64,000 bases of DNA from Candidatus Barnesiella excrementigallinarum (GTDB lineage Bacteria; Bacteroidota; Bacteroidia; Bacteroidales; Barnesiellaceae): positions 1 through 64,000 of the forward strand of contig DXFL01000005.1 in assembly GCA_019114445.1 (NCBI GenBank), read 5' to 3'. This document shows, one piece after another, positions 58,605 through 64,000 of this stretch. The translations under genes and the position numbers were made by a program. Position 1 is the stretch's first letter; every line of letters starts with the position of its first letter. Under the pieces are notes generated by a model. The model was not told where the DNA came from, made no database searches, and saw only the letters and a program-made list of their open reading frames with translations.

Positions 58605-58636
58605 TTTCGGAAATTCATTTTTTTGCGTTACTTTTG
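58605..58636 (+). promoter_or_regulatory. Promoter of the LptF/G-type gene
   Basis: TACTTTTG (58629-58636) is a good -7 element; TTTC (58605-58608) is a three-of-four match to TTTG at a 20-base spacing. The ATG is at 58659. Confidence 0.6.
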
Positions 58637-58658
58637 CATACTGATAATCGGCAAAAGA

Positions 58659-60596
58659 ATGTTCTATATCAAACGTCTATACAGGTTTATCCTGAAAAGT
58701 TTCCTGCCTCTGTTCCTGATGACATTCTTCATCTGCCTCTTCATCGTACTGATGCAGTTTTTGTGGCGGTATGTCGATGAGATGGTGGGGAAAGGGCTCG
58801 AAATGTCGGTATTGGCCGAACTGTTTTTCTATGCCGCAGTGACTATGGTGCCGATGGCTTTACCCCTGGCTATATTGTTGGCTTCGTTGATGACATTCGG
58901 CAATTTGGGTGAACGGTTGGAACTGTTGGCGATTAAGGCGGCCGGAATTTCTTTGCTGCAAATTATGCGTCCGTTGGTTATCTTTTTGATATTTGTAGCT
59001 ATTGGTGCTTTCTTTTTCCAAAACAACGTATTGCCTAAGTCGCAGGTAAAGATGTGGACTTTGCTCTATTCTATGCGTCAGAAGTCTCCCGAACTCGATA
59101 TTCCCGAAGGGGTGTTTTACGACCAGATAAGCGGTTATAACCTCTATGTGAAGAAAAAAGATCACAAGACGGGAATGCTTTACGACGTGATGATTTACGA
59201 TATGTCGTCGGGCTTCGATAATGCCATGATTATACTTGCCGACTCGGGAAAATTGAAAATGACCGACGATAAAGAACACCTCTTCCTTACACTGTATAGT
59301 GGCGAATCTTTCGAAAACCTCAGAGACCAGCGAACCAGTACCAGCAACAATATACCGTATCGGCGGGAGACTTTTTCGTTAAAGGAAATTATGATTGCCT
59401 TCGACGCCAATTTCAATCGAATGGACGACGGCATTATGCAAAACCAGTATATCGGGAAAGATTTGGCCGCGTTGCAGTCGTCGATCGATTCGATGACACA
59501 ACGGGTCGACAGTATCGGCGACAACTACGCAAGAAGTTTGAGGTCGTCGGGCTATTTCTCTTTGCACGGCCGGTCGGGAATGCGAATGACGGAGGCCGAT
59601 TCGGTGCGGGAACAAAAAGCCCTTGCCGAGGCGAAAACGGTCGACCTCGACAGCCTCTTCGACGGGGGGAGTTTGCAGCGTAAACAGCTCTATCTCGACC
59701 GGGCGGTAGCTCGTGCCGAGCGGTATAAAGCAGATTATGAATTCCGCAGTTATACGTTGACCGACGAAAATAAAGTCATCAGGCGCCACCAAATCGAAAT
59801 GTACAAGAAGTTTACGCTTTCGTTTGCCTGCATTATCTTCTTTTTCATCGGAGCGCCGCTTGGGGCGATTATTCGCAAAGGCGGATTGGGAATGCCGGTG
59901 GTTGTGTCGGTATTTATGTTTATCTTCTATTACATTATCGACAACAGCGGGTACAAGTTGGCTCGCGATGGTCGCTGGGAGGTATGGGAAGGTATGTGGC
60001 TCAGCTCGGCGGTGTTGTTGCCTTTGGGTATATTCCTTACTTATAAGGCTGTAAAAGATTCGGCGGTGTTCAATCCCGATGTATATATCAATTTTTTCAG
60101 GAAATTGATAGGTCGTCAGGAGTTGCGGAAAGTGGTGCTGAAAGAGGTAATTATCGAAGATATGTATCCCGATGTGGCTATCGAGAAGGCCCACCGGTTG
60201 TCCGAATCGTGTCGTCGCTTTCTCAATAAAGTGGGCCGTAAACGCCAGTCATATTGGAAATATTGTCTGTATGGATATGACAAGTCGGATGTTATGGCGC
60301 TGGGGGCACAGGTGAATGACTTGGTCGATTATGTGTCGAATAGCAATAGCCAAATAGTCATCAGCAAATTGATGGATTATCCTGTTTTGCGCAACTTGTG
60401 GGTTTATCGGCCAATCCCGTCGAAAAAGTGGGGCTATCTGTTGGCCGCCCTTTTCCCGATAGGTTTGTTGTTATACTGGGTAGGCTCGTATCAGCAACGG
60501 CTGTTGCGGAACGAGGTAGAGGGTATAATCCATACCAATGAGGAGCTTTGTGCGCAACTCGAAAAGGAGGAGTCGGAAAAGAACGAAGAAAAATAA
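58659..60596 (+). CDS. LptF/LptG-family permease (YjgP/YjgQ)
   Basis: A 645-residue inner-membrane protein of the LPS-export ABC permease family. N-terminal helices ([42 protein letters not shown]) and the P-rich [18 protein letters not shown] segment are typical, and a periplasmic beta-jellyroll spans about 140-280. The last helices are near residues 385-470, followed by a long C-terminal tail and a final helix ([19 protein letters not shown]). With LptB it would extract lipopolysaccharide from the membrane. The long tail is beyond the E. coli LptF/G length. The ATG at 58659 is preferred over an upstream TTG. Confidence 0.9.
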   Translation: MFYIKRLYRFILKSFLPLFLMTFFICLFIVLMQFLWRYVDEMVGKGLEMSVLAELFFYAAVTMVPMALPLAILLASLMTFGNLGERLELLAIKAAGISLLQIMRPLVIFLIFVAIGAFFFQNNVLPKSQVKMWTLLYSMRQKSPELDIPEGVFYDQISGYNLYVKKKDHKTGMLYDVMIYDMSSGFDNAMIILADSGKLKMTDDKEHLFLTLYSGESFENLRDQRTSTSNNIPYRRETFSLKEIMIAFDANFNRMDDGIMQNQYIGKDLAALQSSIDSMTQRVDSIGDNYARSLRSSGYFSLHGRSGMRMTEADSVREQKALAEAKTVDLDSLFDGGSLQRKQLYLDRAVARAERYKADYEFRSYTLTDENKVIRRHQIEMYKKFTLSFACIIFFFIGAPLGAIIRKGGLGMPVVVSVFMFIFYYIIDNSGYKLARDGRWEVWEGMWLSSAVLLPLGIFLTYKAVKDSAVFNPDVYINFFRKLIGRQELRKVVLKEVIIEDMYPDVAIEKAHRLSESCRRFLNKVGRKRQSYWKYCLYGYDKSDVMALGAQVNDLVDYVSNSNSQIVISKLMDYPVLRNLWVYRPIPSKKWGYLLAALFPIGLLLYWVGSYQQRLLRNEVEGIIHTNEELCAQLEKEESEKNEEK

Positions 60597-60607
60597 AATT
60601 TAGATAT

Positions 60608-61825
60608 ATGAGTAAAGATGTAATTTTAAGCTCAATCGACGAGGCTGTCGAGGATTTCAGACAGGGTAAGTTTTTGATTGTCGTTGACGATGAAGATCGT
60701 GAGAACGAAGGCGATTTTATTATTGCGGCCGAAGCTATTACCCCCGAAAAGGTGAACTTTATGTTGGCCAACGGCCGGGGCGTTTTGTGTGCTCCTATTA
60801 CTGTGCAGCGTTGTGAAGAACTGAATTTATATCGCCAAGTGAATCACAATACTTCGATGTTGGGTACTCCCTTTACGGTTACTATCGACAAGTTGGAAGG
60901 GTGTACGACCGGTGTGTCGAGCCACGACCGGGCCGCCACGATACGGGCTTTGGCCGATCCTTCCTCAACCCCCGAGACTTTTGGTCGTCCCGGCCATATC
61001 AATCCGCTGTATGCTCAGGATAAAGGCGTGTTGAAACGTGCCGGACATACCGAGGCTGCTGTCGATTTGGCCCGGTTGGCTGGTATGTATCCGGCTGCGG
61101 CATTGATCGAGATTTTGAACGAGGACGGTACGATGGCGCGTTTGCCCCAGTTGATTAAAGTTTCCGAAAAGTTCGGAATCAAGATTATCGCCATTCGCGA
61201 TTTGATTGCTTATCGGTTGAAACAAGAGTCGATGGTGGAGCGTGGCGACGAGGTGGATATGCCTACCGAGTTCGGTCATTTCCGTTTGATTCCTTTCCGT
61301 CAAATCTCTAACGGCTTGGAGCATATCGCTTTGATAAAAGGATCGTGGGAACCCAACGAACCCATATTGGTGCGGGTTCACTCTTCGTGTATGACAGGCG
61401 ATATCTTCGGCTCCATGCGCTGCGATTGCGGCGAACAGTTGCACAAGGCCATGCAAGCAGTCGAAGCCGAAGGAAAAGGTGTGATTGTATATATGAATCA
61501 AGAGGGCCGGGGTATAGGCCTTATGAATAAGATACGCGCCTATCGACTGCAAGAGGGCGGGCTCGATACGGTCGATGCCAATTTGCACCTCGGCTTCAAG
61601 GCCGACGAACGGGATTATGGTGTGGGCGCCAGCATTCTGCGGGATATAGGTGTGCGCAAATTGCGATTGATGACCAACAATCCGGTGAAGCGAATCGGGT
61701 TGGAAGCCTATGGCTTGGAAATTGTCGAGAATGTGCCTATCGAGGTAACCCCCAACGAATATAACCGACGTTACTTGCTCACGAAGGAAAAACGTATGGG
61801 GCATACGCTTCATGTCGATGAATAA
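60608..61825 (+). CDS. ribBA: Bifunctional DHBP synthase / GTP cyclohydrolase II
   Basis: A 405-residue fusion enzyme at the head of riboflavin synthesis. The N-terminal DHBP synthase domain has [13 protein letters not shown] and the [31 protein letters not shown] segment. The C-terminal GTP cyclohydrolase II domain has the zinc cysteines in [21 protein letters not shown] and the catalytic NQEGRGIGL. The ATG at 60608 gives the family start ([17 protein letters not shown]). It follows the permease gene by 11 bases, so the two are cotranscribed. Confidence 0.97.
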   Translation: MSKDVILSSIDEAVEDFRQGKFLIVVDDEDRENEGDFIIAAEAITPEKVNFMLANGRGVLCAPITVQRCEELNLYRQVNHNTSMLGTPFTVTIDKLEGCTTGVSSHDRAATIRALADPSSTPETFGRPGHINPLYAQDKGVLKRAGHTEAAVDLARLAGMYPAAALIEILNEDGTMARLPQLIKVSEKFGIKIIAIRDLIAYRLKQESMVERGDEVDMPTEFGHFRLIPFRQISNGLEHIALIKGSWEPNEPILVRVHSSCMTGDIFGSMRCDCGEQLHKAMQAVEAEGKGVIVYMNQEGRGIGLMNKIRAYRLQEGGLDTVDANLHLGFKADERDYGVGASILRDIGVRKLRLMTNNPVKRIGLEAYGLEIVENVPIEVTPNEYNRRYLLTKEKRMGHTLHVDE

Positions 61826-61899
61826 AAGGCTGTCGGCCTTTCCGTGTTAACGGCGTATCGTTTGGGATAAGCCGTTTTTGGAACGGTTGAAAAATACAA

Positions 61900-61937
61900 A
61901 CAGGGCAGACGGGAGATCTCTCTCTCGTCTGCCCTGT
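61900..61937. terminator. Terminator between ribBA and the coiled-coil lipoprotein gene
   Basis: ACAGGGCAGACG (61900-61911) pairs exactly with CGTCTGCCCTGT (61926-61937); inner bases can extend the stem. The genes converge here, so it can serve both. Confidence 0.8.
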
Positions 61938-61959
61938 CGGTTTTGGAACAGCTTCTATA

Positions 61960-62835
61960 TTATTTCAGTTCGACTACTAAGTATCGGCTCAGGCTCCAAA
62001 AACTGTCCGGGTTGGTAATTACCAAAGTGAGGTATCCTTCGTTGTCTTTTTGGAGTTCGTAAGTCCCTTCGGGGTGGTTGGTGAGCAGTTTGGCTTTTTT
62101 GCTGTCGAACGGTATGTCGTGCAAAGTGCGCATATCTACGGCCGTAAAGTAGTTTTTGTTGAAGTCGCCTTCCATTACTTTTTTCGACGAGAAGAGACCG
62201 CCGCCCTCGACAATCTTTTGCTCTTTCAACTCTTTGTTGGTCCCCAGCGCATAATATACGGTATTGAGCGCTTCGTCCTGAGACATGAGAACCTCTTTTT
62301 GTTGTTCGTTTTCGGTAGAGAGGTGTTCTACTTGTCCCGTCAGGTTTGTAACCGCTTCGTCCAATTCGGCGATGCGGACATCACGTTTGGCGAGCGACTC
62401 CTGCAAGGAGGTAATCAATTCGGTCTTTTCGGTAATTTCGTTTTGAAGCCGGGTGATTGTCTCTTTGAGTGCGGCCGACTGGCTTTTGCTTTGGTTGAGT
62501 TGTCTTTGTAGCTTATCCAGCCGCTCTTTGTTTTTTTGCAGCGTTTCGGCCACCAAAGCCATGTCGTTTTTAATCTGTTCGCGGGTGGTTAAAGAGACCT
62601 CGCCGTTGGCATCTTTTTGAGTTACCAAATAGTTTTCGGCCTCTTTTATTTGGCGGAATCCCTCTTCTACGTCATTCATGAGTTGAATCATCTCATTGAA
62701 ATCGGCAGTTGTTTGTGCATTTACTTTGAGCAGAGAGTCGTTTTCGGCTTGAAGTCTTTTTACTTCACCCGATTGGTTGGTACAACCAATCATTAGAACT
62801 GATGCTGCGATGGCAGCCGTAATAGCCTTTTTCAT
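61960..62835 (-). CDS. Coiled-coil lipoprotein of unknown function
   Basis: A 291-residue lipoprotein; the lipobox is LMIGC with the cysteine at residue 18. Residues of about 28-190 form a long charged coiled coil with heptad-like leucines (RLQAENDSLLKVNAQ, LQKNKERLDKLQRQLNQ, ITRLQNEITEKTELITSLQE). The C-terminal 90 residues look globular (KVMEGDFNKNYFTAVDMRTL, and TYELQKDNEGYLTLVITNPD). I do not recognise the family. It probably stands on the outer membrane and reaches into the periplasm. It follows rsmI by 18 bases. Confidence 0.78.
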   Translation of the reverse strand: MKKAITAAIAASVLMIGCTNQSGEVKRLQAENDSLLKVNAQTTADFNEMIQLMNDVEEGFRQIKEAENYLVTQKDANGEVSLTTREQIKNDMALVAETLQKNKERLDKLQRQLNQSKSQSAALKETITRLQNEITEKTELITSLQESLAKRDVRIAELDEAVTNLTGQVEHLSTENEQQKEVLMSQDEALNTVYYALGTNKELKEQKIVEGGGLFSSKKVMEGDFNKNYFTAVDMRTLHDIPFDSKKAKLLTNHPEGTYELQKDNEGYLTLVITNPDSFWSLSRYLVVELK

Positions 62836-62853
62836 AACGGTCTAAAATTAAAT

Positions 62854-63579
62854 TTATAGTTGGGAATTGGTTTTGGCGTATTTTTCTTTTTTCTTTTCTT
62901 TGGGCTTTTCGGGAGCCCCTGCTATAATAATGACAATCTCGCCTTTTGGTTCATGTTCGGTAAAGTGGGCGATAAGTTCGTCTATGGTTCCCCGCACGGT
63001 CTCCTCGTGCAGTTTGGAGATTTCGCGGCTCACCGATGCCTCCCGTTCTCCGCCGAACACCTCTTTGAATTGGATAAGGGTTTTGAGTAGGCGGAATGGC
63101 GATTCGTAGAAAATGATAGTGCGTGGTTCTTCGGCCAGTTCGGCCAATCGGGTAGCCCGTCCCTTTTTCTGTGGAAGAAACCCTTCGAAACAGAATTTCT
63201 CGTTGGGGAGCCCCGACGCTACCAACGCCGGGACAAATGCTGTCGCTCCCGGCAGACATTCGACGGTGATCCCTCTTCGGCGGCATTCGCGCACCAACAG
63301 GAATCCGGGATCCGAGATGGCCGGTGTGCCGGCGTCGGAGATGAGAGCGATGGTTTCGCCCCCTTCTATGCGCGAAACGATTCCGCTTACGGTTTGATGT
63401 TCGTTGAATTTGTGGTGCGACTGCATACGGGTGTGTATGTCGAAGTGTTTCAACAGTATGCCGCTCGTCCGGGTATCTTCGGCCAAGATACAGTCGACCT
63501 CGCGTAATACGGCGATGGCTCGGAATGTCATATCTTCGAGATTCCCTACGGGGGTAGGTACTACATAGAGCTTTGCCAT
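62854..63579 (-). CDS. rsmI: 16S rRNA (cytidine-2'-O)-methyltransferase RsmI
   Basis: A 241-residue SAM-dependent enzyme of the tetrapyrrole-methylase fold that 2'-O-methylates C1402 of 16S rRNA in the ribosome's decoding centre. It begins KLYVVPTPVGNLEDMTFRAI, with LAEDTRTSGILLKHF, SDAGTPAISDPGF, and the YESPFRLLKTL and REISKLHEETVRGT segments. A lysine-rich C-terminal tail (EKPKEKKKEKYAKTN) follows the fold. It lies 10 bases after the acidic protein gene on the same strand. Confidence 0.96.
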   Translation of the reverse strand: MAKLYVVPTPVGNLEDMTFRAIAVLREVDCILAEDTRTSGILLKHFDIHTRMQSHHKFNEHQTVSGIVSRIEGGETIALISDAGTPAISDPGFLLVRECRRRGITVECLPGATAFVPALVASGLPNEKFCFEGFLPQKKGRATRLAELAEEPRTIIFYESPFRLLKTLIQFKEVFGGEREASVSREISKLHEETVRGTIDELIAHFTEHEPKGEIVIIIAGAPEKPKEKKKEKYAKTNSQL

Positions 63580-63589
63580 ATTGGTGGGG

Positions 63590-64000
63590 TTATAGGAAAT
63601 GTTTTTGTACGATTTTCATAAATTCGGCGACTTCGGGGTTTTCGATGTCCCAATTCAGGTCGTTCAGTATGTAATCTTCGGCCTCTTCGTATGAGTTCAT
63701 GGCATCGATGAGTACCAATGTTTCGTTCATGCGAATGTCGCTGTTCCCGAAAAGTTCGCGGCGGAATCTGAACCGGTCGTTCAAACTCAAAGCCTTGCGG
63801 AGTTCTTTGGCTTGTTGGCGTTGCAGTGCCTCTTCGAGAGTTACCGGGCCGGCGGTGGTGTCGTTGCTTTCGGCCTTTTCGGTCGGCTCGTCGTAAATAT
63901 CGGGCTCGTCGTAGTCTTCGTCGCCCTCTTCGTAGTCGGTGTCATCGCTTTCGTCGTTGTCGTACGAGCCGTCCGCCGATGTTTCGTCGTCCAATTGCTC
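63590..64000 (-). CDS. Acidic protein, C-terminal part (runs off the right edge)
   Basis: The frame is open to the right edge, so only the C-terminal 136 residues are seen. The first part is extremely acidic and low in complexity (DNDESDDTDYEEGDEDYDEP), then a helical region: TLEEALQRQQAKELRKALSLNDRFRFRRELFGNSD, ETLVLIDAMNSYEEAEDYILND, and FMKIVQKHFL at the end. I do not recognise a family. A TTG at 63994 could be read as a start, but the gene more likely begins beyond the window. Confidence 0.75.
   Translation of the reverse strand, partial: EQLDDETSADGSYDNDESDDTDYEEGDEDYDEPDIYDEPTEKAESNDTTAGPVTLEEALQRQQAKELRKALSLNDRFRFRRELFGNSDIRMNETLVLIDAMNSYEEAEDYILNDLNWDIENPEVAEFMKIVQKHFL

Overview
The window is chromosomal DNA from a Bacteroidales-type bacterium (Bacteroidota). 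The evidence is many promoters of the Bacteroidetes form (TTTG, then 19-21 bases, then TAnnTTTG), an atp gene order of atpDC-BEFHAG, a nuo operon with fused nuoCD and no nuoEFG, an nqrABCDEF operon, a stand-alone carboxyltransferase-biotin protein, and many SPII lipoproteins and PorT-like barrels. The base composition looks moderate. I cannot name the genus securely; Barnesiella or Coprobacter relatives are a guess.

Layout. 1-5.2 kb: the start of a cardiolipin synthase, lpxH, a SufT-like protein, an outer-membrane barrel and priA. 5.2-8.4 kb: two convergent SGNH hydrolases and glyA. 8.4-11.3 kb: a pyrB-pyrI-flavin reductase-barrel-glyA transcription unit whose leader carries a candidate attenuator. 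11.5-15.5 kb: a class A PBP, a split LysO-type exporter and a YwqE-like phosphatase. 15.6-19 kb: a pyruvate/oxaloacetate carboxyltransferase with biotin domain, ribosomal protein L31 type B, a DgkA-family kinase and a PAP2 phosphatase. 19.2-25 kb: the complete Na+-translocating NADH:quinone reductase operon. 25.6-31.6 kb: an ExbB-ExbD-ExbD-TonB operon with a PstS-like lipoprotein and a TPR protein. 32-48.7 kb: one long same-strand array in which the whole F1Fo ATP synthase operon (atpDCBEFHAG) lies between nuoH and nuoI of the complex I operon. 48.8-55.4 kb: a CcsBA-type cytochrome c maturation protein and a barrel-imelysin-dihaem lipoprotein operon. 55.7-58 kb: pta-ackA. 58.1-64 kb: a START-like protein, an LptF/G permease, ribBA, a coiled-coil lipoprotein, rsmI and the end of an acidic protein.

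How it fits together. Roughly half of the window is energy metabolism: Nqr makes a sodium gradient from NADH. A complex I without its NADH module pumps ions from another donor. The ATP synthase (a proton-type c subunit by its residues) uses the proton gradient. ExbB/ExbD/TonB spends that gradient on outer-membrane transport, and Pta-AckA gives ATP from acetyl-CoA. The two observations I rate highest are the atp operon inside nuo, and the pyrBI leader: it combines a promoter, a 37-codon leader frame ending in the loop of an intrinsic terminator, and a possible competing pairing. No CRISPR array, rRNA, tRNA, insertion sequence or phage gene was seen.
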